Both the position numbers and the translations under genes were made by a program. This document shows, piece by piece, positions 21,979-32,027 of a stretch of 64,000 nucleotides of DNA. The notes beneath the pieces were generated by a model that saw nothing but the letters and a program-made list of their open reading frames with translations, was not told the origin of the DNA and did not search any database. Position 1 is the stretch's first letter; the number at the start of each line of letters is the position of its first letter. The DNA is taken from positions 3,782,001 through 3,846,000 of the forward strand of contig NC_003283.11 in NCBI RefSeq assembly GCF_000002985.6, in the 5' to 3' direction. Source of the DNA: Caenorhabditis elegans. Lineage: Eukaryota > Nematoda > Chromadorea > Rhabditida > Rhabditidae.

Positions 21979-23504
21979 TTATTTTTTCATCAAATACAAA
22001 ACAGTTCCAGGGAAGTAGTCAGTCGGAATAATGTCGATATTATCAAAACCACACTTATTCATTATCTCAACTGCTCTCTTCCTTCCCCACATTGAGCCGC
22101 AACATAGTGCATCTGGCCTATTGCTCCCAACCGGAAGACAATGAAGCATCGATCCACCATACTTCATCGCAGCCATCTTCCCGTAGGTCTCACGATCGGT
22201 GAACACATTGCTAGATCCATCAACGTCGGTGACCGCGACTAAACCATCTGGCTTCACCACACGGTGAACTTCGAGAAGGCACTGTAAATGATTGGGATAC
22301 CTCTCTGAAACTGAATACAAAAATTACCAAGTCAGGTCTCATTTGATCGTGGCAAGACCCAAACAGGATGACTAAATCGAATGAGTCGGTCCATGAACTT
22401 GGCATTATTGCAGCGTCAGCTACTACAAATTCCAAGTTTTCAAAATCAGTGCCATCAGATTTCTTCTTGAGCCTCGCTGCTTTGATAGCTTTCTCGGTGA
22501 TATCTAATCCAACAAACTGAGATTTCGGATAGTGCTCCGCGAGCAAGCCCGAATGGAATCCACCCCCACACCCGACATCCAACACTCGGATCCCACCAGC
22601 TTCCAGCTTCTCCTTGATCCCGTTTCCAATGGCTGGAACCAAATCCGGAATGATATGCTTCTCGTGAACGATTTTAGTGAATTTTTGCTGCATTTCTTCA
22701 AAATCCGAATAGGCCGAGTAATCCAGGCCGTAGGGTCCTTCTTTTTTGAAACATTCAATGAGGGTGTCAATTGGTTTCAGGACGGTCGACAGCATTGAGT
22801 TGAACATTAATGGAAAATTTTCGGTAGTGAGTGCCTGAAAATTTAGGCTTAGGCTTATAGGTTTAGGTTAAGGCTTAGGTTAAGGCTTATGCTTAGGTTT
22901 ATGCATAGGCTTAGCTTTAGGCTTTGGCTTTGGCTTTGGCATAGACTTAGGCTTATTCTCAGGCTTAGGTTTAAGCTTAGGTTTTGGCTTTGGCTTAGGC
23001 TTAGGCTTAGGCTCAGGCTCAGGCTCAGGCTCAGGCTTAGGCTTAATCTTAGACTGAGGCTTATGCTTAGGCTCAGGCTTAGATTTAGGCTTAGGCTTCG
23101 GCTTTGGCTTTGACTCAGCTCAGGCCCAGGCTTAGGCTTGCTACTATCTCCAAACTCACTTCCAAATTCTCGTTTGCAATCCAGAATTCCTCCTTCTCAT
23201 TGACTTCCAATATTCTTCCACAAGCCAACGTGTTGCACCACTCCCGGACGTACCTACAAAAAATTGATGTTCTGTAAAATTTTTGAACATTCTACCTCTC
23301 TTTGCACCCTGCCTTTTCTGCAATTTTTTCAGGAAGAACTGGGCACTCCGCATTGGAAATTTCGGCTATCACCTTAAAAAAGTTCAGACGATTCCCAATG
23401 TTGATTGCGTTGGAAAGTACATTTCCGATTGCCAAGTCCTGAAATTTAAAATGATTGAAAAAACAAAGTTTGATAAGGAGACTTACAGTGAGACGATCCT
23501 GCAT
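21979..23504 (-). CDS. SAM-dependent methyltransferase with N-terminal winged helix, 354 aa
   Basis: Exons on the minus strand: 23504-23487 (only MQDRLT), 23438-23296, 23253-23160, 22834-22328 and 22281-21979; all phases close. Residues 7-75 form a winged-helix-like region ([23 protein letters not shown]). A Rossmann methyltransferase domain follows with motif [10 protein letters not shown] (169-177), FVGLDIT (motif II acidic residue), VVADAAIMP and [12 protein letters not shown]. This layout matches a nematode-expanded group related to bacterial Rv2258c-like methyltransferases; the substrate is not known to me. For the last intron I chose the acceptor at 22282, since the nearer TTCAG sites break the frame. 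The stop lies inside an AAATAAATAAA run. Intron 3 carries a TTAGGC-like array. Confidence 0.92.
22843..23141 (+). repeat. Interstitial telomere-like (TTAGGC)n array, degenerate
   Basis: About 300 bp made mostly of TTAGGC and close variants (TCAGGC, TTTGGC, TTATGC) read on the plus strand. It has a regular core at about 22995-23045, and fills most of intron 3 (22835-23159) of the methyltransferase gene. TTAGGC is the telomere repeat of Caenorhabditis and other nematodes. The open frames across it give only Leu/Arg repeats and are not genes. Confidence 0.9.
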
Positions 23505-24260
23505 TTTTGAATTTAATAAAAATTGAAAATTGCTGAAATTTCCCCACTTTTATATACTACATGCGCGCATTGTGTTTTTCGTCTAACACCTCTTCGTCAC
23601 CCAAACCTGAATACTATTTCTGTGTCAACTTGTGTTTTGTGACCTATGATTTGTGTGAGTAGTAGAAGAAAAAGTAACTAAAAATATTGCGTCATATGTT
23701 GTAACTGGAAATCCTAAAATTGGAATAATAGAGCTAGGTTTTACTTGCTCTCATCACAAACAGTTTGTATCGAATTGAAAACAGAAATTAATTTCAAAAG
23801 TCTGAATAAAAAATTATTATTGCTTTTTTACTCAACTTGATAAATCAACAACATTTTCTGCGTTTTCAATGCCGTCATACTAGCAATTAACTCGACGTCT
23901 TGAGTTTCGTATATAATTTTATATAATTTTGATTCCGAAAATGTTATATTCAATATGTTTTTCGTTCAAGCTTTTGAAACTTTCGGCCACTACGATCGTA
24001 TTCGTGAGAAAATATCCTTTTGAACTGTTAATTTTTAACTTTGTTTGGAAACCAAAATAAGTCAGGTATATTTAAAACCAAGTCTCGTTATCTCAAAAAA
24101 ATCTCAAACTTAAAGAAAGATTTTTCAACATTTTCATCTCGCATCGGGCGCATATCAAAAAAATAAGCAACATAATTTAATAAATATCATAAAAATTAGA
24201 ATTTGTGCTATTTTTCCTTTAAATAGCTAACAGTTTCAATCAAAAGTATTTCAGTTAAAA

Positions 24261-25752
24261 ATGAAGCGACCAAAAAATAAAAATCCAACAACTACACCCG
24301 GAGAATACTATCACACGTATGAAGAAAGTTTTTATTGGTATTTCAACTTTTTTGAAGATGATGATGACTATTACTCATGGCTCGATTATGTTCACGAAGT
24401 TCTATACATTCTCAGCAGAGTTTATGTCGTTTTTTCATTTATCCAATTTTTCATCAACATTTTCCATATGACGGTTTTAACCCGGAGAGAGCTCCGGACG
24501 AATTTGGTCTACCAGGTCATGATTGCAATTTGCATTGGCGAGACGGCTCAAGCTTTTGTTACAATGTTTGATGAGTTTCTGACTTGGAACATTTTTTACA
24601 AAGTTGAACTGTGGTGTGGATATCCATATTTTCATTTAGTAATCCGACGACTGGCTATTTCATCTCAATTTTTGAGTAGAAGATTCTCGGCGTTTCTTGG
24701 ATTGTATATTGCAGCGGTTCGCGCATTTTCAGTCATCTTCCCAATGAGTGCAATAACTCATAAAATAACAAAGCCTAACTCGGGATTTATGGTTATGAGC
24801 GTAATTGCGATTGCGAGTACGGCCTGGAGCTCATTTCAATTCCTTCAAACCAGTATTGAAAAAGTAACCAAATAGTAAGTATTTATCGTGAATGTGAGAT
24901 CAAAGCAAATATTGGTGCTTGTGTATGTTCTCAATTTATTTTTTATCAGTTAAAACATTAAGTACCAAAATATTCAGTTGTACCTATAACCGACCAAGCT
25001 ATGTTCCGTACTTGCTCTTGAATAATGAAAAACTGGTGGATAAATTCAATTATGCTGATAGCTGCATTTCATTAGTGGTCAGTACACTGTATGTTTTTGT
25101 TGCGCTTGCTCTCGTGGTGGAGCTCCAACGGACAAAAAAGCGAAGGAAGAACTTGAGAAGCGAAAAGTAAGTCTGTAATTAGTTTTAGTGAATAAGTAAC
25201 CAATAGTTACATTAAATATCGACTGAAAAAACCTAAATCAACATAAAACCCCAATGTGAACGGCCTAAATCTCCAAAAGACACAAAAAAAAATTACAAAA
25301 TAAATCAATTTCGTGTAATACAGTACTATTTTTAGACCCAATAATACGACAAAATTGGTTGTAGTGATGGCTGCAACAGTATTCGTTTCCGAATCCTTTT
25401 ATGGACTCCTTCGTTACATTGCATTTCATACGTTTGCCGGTTATGAAGAGCAGTAAGTTTATTTATCGGATCGGAGGCGAAAAAGTGTATTGAATAATCA
25501 AAAGGTTTTCCTTTTCAATTTTTCAGACCCTTGATTCAACAATTTGCCGACAGGATGCAACTGCTTGTCATGGCGAGCTCTATTGCACACTGTGTCATTT
25601 GTTATTGCATGTCTTCTCAATATAGAGACACCTTGAAAAAAATGATTGGAGTTGGAAAAGAAGACAAAACTGTGAAGATTGTCATAGTTGAAACTACTAC
25701 ACACCCAACAACAGTGAACTCGTCGAAATCTTCTTCAAAACCAGCATATTAA
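24261..25752 (+). CDS. Serpentine receptor, srw-like class, 381 aa (tandem copy 1)
   Basis: Exons 24261-24874, 24978-25166, 25336-25452 and 25527-25752, every junction phase 2. It has a long hydrophilic N-terminus rich in Lys, Thr and Tyr, then seven hydrophobic segments. INIFHMTVLTRRELRTN marks the TM1/loop region, VRAFSVIFPMS the TM3 end (in place of DRY), and ICYCMSSQYRDTLKK the end of TM7 and cytoplasmic helix. These features point to the nematode srw group, which is closest to FMRFamide/peptide GPCRs. Class assignment is from remembered family patterns and could be a neighbouring class. The C-terminal tail is Ser/Thr/Lys rich. The downstream paralogue has the same intron positions and phases. 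Confidence 0.8.
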
Positions 25753-26011
25753 TTGAGTGTTACTATTGCATAAATACAATTTTATGCTAAAACTTTTTAG
25801 TTTTTCAATAGTTTGAAAATGAGTTTTGAAAAAAAAACTAACTTTTCAATATCAAATATTGAGTTCTTATAAGTTTGTGCTCACCAATATTTTTTTTGAT
25901 AAACACAATTTAATTTGAGATGTCTGCCGTTGCTCAAAATTATGCAAAAATCGAAAAATCCATTTCGTAAAATTTCGAATTTCCAACTCTCGTTAATTTC
26001 CATACTTCAAT

Positions 26012-26141
26012 TTCCTCCAAAAAGAGAATCGCAGCCAATCAGCGATTTGCTCCGCCCAATTTTGAACACCAATCAAATGAACTGTGCCGAGTTCGAAGTC
26101 GCTGATTGGTCGGGAAGTTTTCATTTTGGAGGAAATCCAAA
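26012..26141. repeat. Short hairpin element with TTTCCTCCAAAA ends
   Basis: TTTCCTCCAAAA at the left pairs with TTTTGGAGGAAA at the right. Inside, CCAATCAGCGAT pairs with TCGCTGATTGG. About 130 bp, non-coding, related through the inner palindrome to elements at 961, 50832 and 56641. Confidence 0.65.
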
Positions 26142-26321
26142 CAGATATATTAGCAAGAGCTGGGGATCTGGTATTTCAGCATATTGATTTATTCCGAATA
26201 TTTTGAAGCACAGTCTTCATTTCCAGTTTCCCAATAACCAAAAAATTTAGAAAATTCAAGTAATCATGTACAAAATTGTTATCAACTATGTAAATGCCCT
26301 GGTGTATTTTAAATACTCGAT

Positions 26322-26541
26322 ATCAAAAGTGACAACATCTATATAGTTTCATTCGTAATTGCTTTCAGTGTGTTATTTATTATTTGATCGCCAGCATTTT
26401 TTAAAATTGATATGCCTCAGTTATCTATGAACAACTTTTAACAAACTTTCCATTAACTATAAAATTAATACCCAAATATATTTCTAATGTCTTTAATCAA
26501 AAGTGACAACATCTATATAGTTTTATTCGTAATTGCTCTCA
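26322..26541 (+). promoter_or_regulatory. Directly repeated 46-bp block upstream of the second srw-like gene
   Basis: The block beginning ATCAAAAGTGACAACATC occurs at 26322-26367 and again at 26496-26541 with two mismatches. The second copy ends 94 bp before the ATG at 26636. Such close spacing to a start suggests either a duplicated promoter element or a small tandem duplication. The regulatory role is inferred. Confidence 0.4.
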
Positions 26542-26635
26542 ACGTTATCATATAATTATATGCTTGAAGTTTTCGAAAACCTCCACCCACAGAAGCCACT
26601 TCACAACTTTTCTCTCTTCATTTTTGTCTTGAAAA

Positions 26636-28708
26636 ATGACGACCAGAAAAATTCGCCCCACGACTACAAATCCAAAAGATGACCCAGACTATGATCTTGA
26701 AAGATATTATTATGGAGATTACACGCATAGAAACTTCCTAACTGACTTCTTTTTGAGATACCTGGAATTCTCTGGTGAACATCTTAATTTTGTCGAGACA
26801 GTTTATAAAGTTGCATGTTTTGTGGCGTTTTTCATAAATCTGTTGCATTTATTTGTTTTAACTCGAAAAAAACTCCGATCCAATATAGTTTACATTGTTA
26901 TGATTGGAATTTGCATCAGTGATATAGTTCAGTCATTTGGAACAATGATGAACGAGATTTTGACTTGGAATATCATATATGAAGTCGAAAATTCATCTTG
27001 TAAGCATCCATATTTGCATGTGATGGGTGAGAAGATTTTAAAAACACTCCAGTATATGAGCAGGAGATCCACTGGAATATTGGGCTTGTTTATTGCCGTA
27101 ATTCGTACAATATCGGTAATTTTCCCGATGAGCGGATTCGTACACACCGTTTCAAAACCAAGATTTGGGTTTTTGGCTATTTTCATTACACTAATTGCTT
27201 GTACTTTGTGGAGTTTAGGCTACTTCGTTCAAGCGAAGGTGGTGAAATATATTTCGTAAGTTGTTGAAATAGAGATTCTAGTAATATATTACTTTTGGAT
27301 ATCCCGTAGTTTTTCAATCAATACGTTATATTCAGCAAAGCCTTTTTTAAAAAGTAAAATAACAATTTCAGCTTTTGTTTTTACGGAAAACCCACAAGTT
27401 ATGAAAACTATTATCTTGATGGTGGCACAAATGAAATTATTTTCAAAATTATCGACGGTTATATCGGAATTTGTGTAAGCATCCTATATATTTTGGTTAC
27501 CATTTTTCTTGTTGTGGAACTACAAAAAACCAAGCGTCGAAGAAAAAATTTGCGGAATGACAAGTATGCCACAAAATGCCCCGACATTTCTTTTTAAACA
27601 AAAGCCAGTTCAGGCCTAATAACACTAGCTCGTTTGTAATTGCAATGGCTATTTCAACTTTTGCATCAGAATTCGCATACGGGCTTGTCTTCACAGTCGA
27701 GCATTTTATATTTGGATTCGAAATGTTTCAAACTCTAAAGTACGTATAAAAAGAATATGCATTTGGTTTTTAGCATAATTCAAACAATTTTAAAGGCAGT
27801 GTAGTCGAATTTTTTAATTGTTTTATTACACTCAAAATTGCCTGAAAAAGCCGAATTTCATAATGAAACTTCTTTAAAACTTCTCAAAAAAAAGTTACGA
27901 CTGCTCAAAAAATGGCTTACATTAGTTAAAATTTGACCGCCTTGCCAATGTCGCAACGGCTGGAAACAACTTTTTCTCGCCGTTCATCAGTTTTTAAGAA
28001 GCTTCATTATGAAATTCGGTGTTTTCAGACAACTTTGAGTCTAATAAAGCAATATAAAAATTTGACTACACCATATTCAAACTAAATATAATTCATAAAC
28101 TGCAACTTCAGAAAGATCAGTTGAACTGTCAATTTGTATTTCACAAGAAATGAGCAAAAGTGAACCCTGAAATGGGCTCTGAAATATTGAAAGATTTTTA
28201 CCAGGGGTCTTCAAATGTTACCTTCTTACTTGATCCGTAAAGCGTGACGCCAAATTTTGTGCGTTCGCAGAGACTTACAGCGTATTCTTTTGACGTACGT
28301 TAAGATTTTGGGCACCCGACAACTATCGGTTGCCGAAAGTTCGGCAATTTTTCAGCAACCGGCCACTTGGCTGCCGGTTGCCGTACATCCCTGATCCCTA
28401 CCAAAGGAGGACATTTTGCTAGTCCACAAAACTGCAAATATCACGTTGTACACTAACACATTCATTCCAGAACACTATTTATGCATTTGAACTCAATAAC
28501 TCTTCTCTTCTTAATGGCCAGCTCGTTCAGTCACATCTTCGTTTGCTTCTTCATGTCTTCTCAGTACCGGGACACCGTCAAAAGATTAGTCTGGACCGAG
28601 AAAGAAAAGAAAGGAAAAACTAAAATATTTGTAATGGAAACTACGACAACCCTACCTGCTACTATAGACTCTTCAAAGACGAATGGAAGTTCGAAGCGAA
28701 CATTTTGA
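26636..28708 (+). CDS. Serpentine receptor, srw-like class, 391 aa (tandem copy 2)
   Basis: Exons 26636-27255, 27372-27563, 27614-27739 and 28471-28708, all junctions phase 2, the same structure as copy 1. Parallel marks: INLLHLFVLTRKKLRSN at TM1, MIGICISDIVQSFGTMMNEILTW, IRTISVIFPMS at the TM3 end, VVELQKTKRRRKNLRND in the loop before TM6, and VCFFMSSQYRDTVKR after TM7. The N-terminus is rich in Thr, Asp and Tyr and the tail is Ser/Thr rich, as in copy 1. The pair is a tandem duplication that has diverged well beyond allelic difference. Intron 3 is enlarged to 731 nt by a fold-back element and GCCG-type repeats. AATAAA lies about 70 nt after the stop. Confidence 0.8.
27799..28071. repeat. 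Fold-back (palindromic) element, 273 bp
   Basis: Starts GTGTAGTCGAATTTTT and ends AAAAATTTGACTACAC. The arms continue to pair inward (CCGAATTTCATAATGAAACTTC against AAGCTTCATTATGAAATTCGG). It lies wholly within intron 3 of srw-like copy 2. Non-coding MITE-like insertion. Confidence 0.8.
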
Positions 28709-28855
28709 AAACTCATGATGACTTTTCTTTTCTGCCAATTCTAATTTTTTTTCAAAAGCCAGTTTGTTTCTTCAAAATAAAAATTGGAATATGCAACATT
28801 TACTTGTGAAAATTGACAAAAAAAACAATATACAGACAAGAAATCATGACAATTT

Positions 28856-29634
28856 TTAAGCACAGAGCCCAGAATCCTGCTCGCAACTTGCATCTTCCGA
28901 GCATGCAGAACACGTTTCTCCCTGTTGGTAAATGTCCGAGTCCATCATGTTACCGCTGAAATTCCATTTTTTAAAGATTTATATTACAGAAAAGTATAGC
29001 TTACGCGGAATCGTATTGGCAGACCACTGCAACTTTGTACATGTTTTTCTTGTTCGCATCTTTTCCACAATTTTTAATTCCGCATCCGATCTTGCTAGTT
29101 TCAGCCCAAGCCATTTGAGTAGCATGTCCGATTCCAGTAGCAAAACCGGCTTCATCGAGAAAAGTGGATGTCCATCCGTACTTTTGGAACTCGCTTTCCC
29201 AGGAATTTGATGCAGCAACTCCCTGAAAGTGTTTATTGAGCCTGAGTGCCGGGTGTCTCTGTAAAACTTCACACTTACAAACTTGTCAAGACTGCTTGGA
29301 GCCGACGAAGACCAGGACCAGTAGAGGTTCTCTCCATAACTAGTTCCAGAATGATCATCTGGACATCCTTCGGCATACTCTTGAGCGGCAGCTGCCACTG
29401 TTTCATCCCAAACCTAAGACAAACATTCAATTATTTGAGCTTAATCTATAACTTTCTTACAATTTTTCTCATGTTCGAAGCCGATGGTTCTTGGGTTCCC
29501 GCTGCGACGTAACTTCCCTGAGCGATTGCGGATCTCAGCTTGTTATGAGCATCCACAATCTGGCCCTGAGCAGTTGAGCTGAATTGAGCAGTGGCGCATC
29601 CAAAGATGGCAAGAAGACAAAGAGCGAATTTCAT
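28856..29634 (-). CDS. SCP/CAP-domain secreted protein (scl family), 208 aa, copy 1
   Basis: Exons on the minus strand: 29634-29461, 29413-29279, 29222-29005 and 28955-28856. Signal peptide MKFALCLLAIFGCATA; mature start near QFSSTAQGQIVDAHNKLRSAIA. The CAP domain shows HNKLRS, SGTSYGENLYWS, the GIGHATQMAWAETSKIGCG block and VAVVCQY. A short Cys-rich tail GETCSACSEDASCEQDSGLC follows. CAP proteins are extracellular; the nematode scl genes are expressed widely, and some respond to infection or insulin signalling. It is a close inverted paralogue of the gene at 30596, with identical exon lengths (174, 135, 218 and 100 nt). Confidence 0.96.
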
Positions 29635-29709
29635 GGTTGATGAAGAGTCGGTTGATTTTCCAATGCTCCTATCACTGCTTTTATATCTCGTTTTCAGCAT
29701 TGATAGCTT

Positions 29710-29733
29710 TGATAGCTTATCAGTTGAAAAACA
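29710..29733 (-). promoter_or_regulatory. Shared GATA-type promoter motif, scl copy 1
   Basis: A 24-bp sequence containing AACTGATAAGCTATCA on the minus strand, 76-99 bp before the ATG of scl copy 1. It is identical over all 24 bp to the one before scl copy 2. TGATAAG is the core bound by intestinal GATA factors such as ELT-2. A TATAAAA lies at 29679-29685. Confidence 0.65.
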
Positions 29734-29734
29734 A

Positions 29735-30514
29735 GGCAGTAATGAAGTTTTACGTACAAAAACAAAAATTGTCTGTCTTCAGGTTGAGGTTTAATTTGTT
29801 TTCAGCGCGTCTGGCGTTGACAATCATTGTCATACGATCCAGAAATTTCGGTGTCAAAACAATCAAGAACATGGTGACGGAAAATTTGTATAGAAATAAG
29901 CCTGAATTGTGCAGTGTATGCCTGTTGAGTGCGTTGTGATTAGTGAACACGCGGCCCACAGAACCGGACCACGACCCAGACCCGGAGGACCGAAAATATT
30001 TGGACCGGCGTTACAGACGAAGTCAGCCAAGTTCAGTGGATGAAATCTCCAAATCGCATACCTTTTTAAAAAATTCCTCATACGAACAATTTAGGTATAC
30101 CTAATAACAACATGTACACCTGAATGCCTATAAGTTTGAGTAGAAATTAATTTTCTAGTTTGTAGTTTGAACTGCGATCATGGAAATTTCGATAAAATGC
30201 AGTATGATTGAGGTCCGCGAATCGGGATGTCTTAATTGATCGACGTATACTTTGGAGAACTTCACTTGTATCTTCAACAGAATTATTTCTTACAATTAGA
30301 CACAGCTTTTCCTCTGTAGGATTGATATTCCGGACTCTTATTTCAGGGAGACATAAGACGATTTTTGAACTATGTATATGTTGTTTCAGTTAGATACATT
30401 TGCACCCAGTCTGTTATTTCGATCAAAGCACATGGCGCTGGTAGTCTTATCAGACCAAAGTTTAAAACTCGTTTTGATTGCGTAAAACCTTATTATTACC
30501 TTGTTTTTTTTCTC
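29735..30514. other. Divergent intergenic region between the scl genes
   Basis: The part of the head-to-head spacer lying between the two GATA motifs. No gene is supported; the ORFs present give unstructured, low-quality translations. The region probably holds both promoters. Confidence 0.55.
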
Positions 30515-30538
30515 TGTTTTTCAACTGATAAGCTATCA
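30515..30538 (+). promoter_or_regulatory. Shared GATA-type promoter motif, scl copy 2
   Basis: Identical 24-bp sequence containing AACTGATAAGCTATCA, 58-81 bp before the ATG at 30596 and followed by TATAAAA at 30546-30552. Between it and the copy 1 motif, the intergenic DNA shows no other long match by eye. Confidence 0.65.
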
Positions 30539-30595
30539 TTGGGAGTATAAAATGTGCGCTAGGAGCACCAGACCCCAACCATTCCTTCATCAACC

Positions 30596-31363
30596 ATGAA
30601 GTTTGCTCTCTACCTCATTGCCATCTTTGGATGCGCAACGGCTCAATTCAGCTCGACTGCTCAGACTGCAATTGTCAAGGCTCATAATGACCTGAGATCT
30701 GCAATTGCTCTCGGGAACTACGATGCTGCTGGAACTATCGAGCCACCTGCAGCTAACATGCGAAAAATTGTAAGGAGAAGGAGATTTTTGGAATTTTCCA
30801 TTCTAAGAATAATATTCAGAAATGGGATTCCACTGTGGCAAGCTCTGCTCAACAATACGCCAATACATGCCCAGACGATCATTCTGGAACTGAATACGGA
30901 GAGAACCTCTATTGGTCCTGGTCCTCTTCGGCTCCAACCAGTCTTGACAAATTTGTAAGGGTGGAGCTGGAGCCCACTAAGATATGAGCTTGCTTTCAGG
31001 GAGTTGCTGCATCAAACTCATGGGAAAAGGAGTTCCAGGATTACGGATGGGAGTCCACATACATGGATGCTGACCTCTTCGACTCTGGAATCGGACATGC
31101 TACTCAAATGGCGTGGGCTGAAACTAACAAGATCGGATGTGGTGTTAAGAATTGCGGAAAGGATTCTTCAATGAACAATATGTACAAGGTCGCAGTGGTA
31201 TGCCAGTACGATCAAGCGTTAGTCACTATTCATAACTGTAGAAAATCAAAAATTAATTTTCAGTGGAAATATGATGGATTCGGATATCTACCAGTCTGGA
31301 GACACTTGCTCGTTCTGTCCATCTGGATCAAAATGCGAGGAGGCATCTGGACTTTGCCCATAA
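30596..31363 (+). CDS. SCP/CAP-domain secreted protein (scl family), 208 aa, copy 2
   Basis: Exons 30596-30769, 30820-30954, 31000-31217 and 31264-31363. Signal peptide MKFALYLIAIFGCATA. CAP features match copy 1: HNDLRSAIALGNY, SGTEYGENLYWS, GIGHATQMAWAETNKIGCG, VAVVCQY, and tail GDTCSFCPSGSKCEEASGLC. All four exon lengths equal those of copy 1, so this is an inverted duplication with both copies open. Divergence is mostly in surface segments (e.g. ESTYMDADLFDS against TSTFLDEAGFAT). Probably intestinally expressed, given the GATA site upstream (inferred). Confidence 0.96.
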
Positions 31364-31506
31364 TTTTTTTGCCGAATTTTTTTTGTCTGTATAATTTTTT
31401 CCGTTCTTTTTTCGTTTCGAGTAAAAACTTCATTATCAGCACATTGAGCTTCAACAAATATTGCTAGCCATTCATTGTGACGCAGCCGACATTCAACGGG
31501 CCTACT

Positions 31507-31664
31507 CACGTGGTGTCAAAGTGTCTCATTTTGGTTTGATCTTCGAGAAATGCGGGAGAAGAGACGCAGACTTTTAACTGATTTCGAATAGTTAAGAGTC
31601 TGCCGACGTCACATTTTTCTGGATGAAAAATTCCCGCATTTTTTGTAGATCAAACCGCAATATG
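31507..31664. repeat. Palindromic MITE-like element, copy 3
   Basis: Begins CACGTGGTGTCAAAGTGTCTC and contains GCGGGAGAAGAGACGCAGAC and ATTCCCGCATTTTTTGTAGATC. Same family as 10166, but in opposite internal orientation. It lies between scl copy 2 and the convergent gene ending at 32028, in a gap (31364-32027) with no gene. Confidence 0.75.
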
Positions 31665-32027
31665 TTTTTTTCTTTCTTCAAAATTTTGGCACCGAAATCA
31701 AATCGAAACAATGATCTATTGGATAAACTATGTAACAATTCGGAAAAAGTTTATTATACTTTACTACAGTTCATTTCAAAAATACACAGTATTTCCACAA
31801 AAAAAGTACATAAATCAAAGGGAAAACGAAAAAAAATCAGAGTTTTCATGGGATGACACTAAAATAATTGACGACTAGAACAAAATAATCACCCGGAACC
31901 ACCTCGGGGAACAAAAAAATGTATTGAAGTTTTGACGGACAAAAATATGGAAATTGAAACACGGGAAATGAATGGTAGGGAAATGTGGGGGAATTGGAGC
32001 AAGACGAAAAAAAAACATGAAACAATT

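Larger units (their letters stand above)
25753..26635. other. Intergenic region between the srw-like genes, with MITE and duplicated 46-mer
   Basis: Contains the 3' end of copy 1, a hairpin element at about 26012-26141, and two direct copies of a 46-bp sequence upstream of copy 2 (annotated separately). No ORF here is supported. Confidence 0.6.

Noticed and set aside
22282..22320. TTCAG acceptors at about 22311 and 22305 for the methyltransferase last exon
   Set aside because: They give the wrong phase; the TTTACAG acceptor before TGCCTTCTCG is phase 0 and restores the conserved [15 protein letters not shown] motif.
22889..23113. Open frame of 74 codons rich in Leu and Arg
   Set aside because: It is only the translation of the TTAGGC-like array; the sequence is intronic and the protein is a pure repeat artefact.
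18866..23504. P450 and methyltransferase as an operon
   Set aside because: They are on the same strand, but the gap is 534 bp, longer than the usual roughly 100 bp, and no U-rich/SL2-type spacer is recognised.
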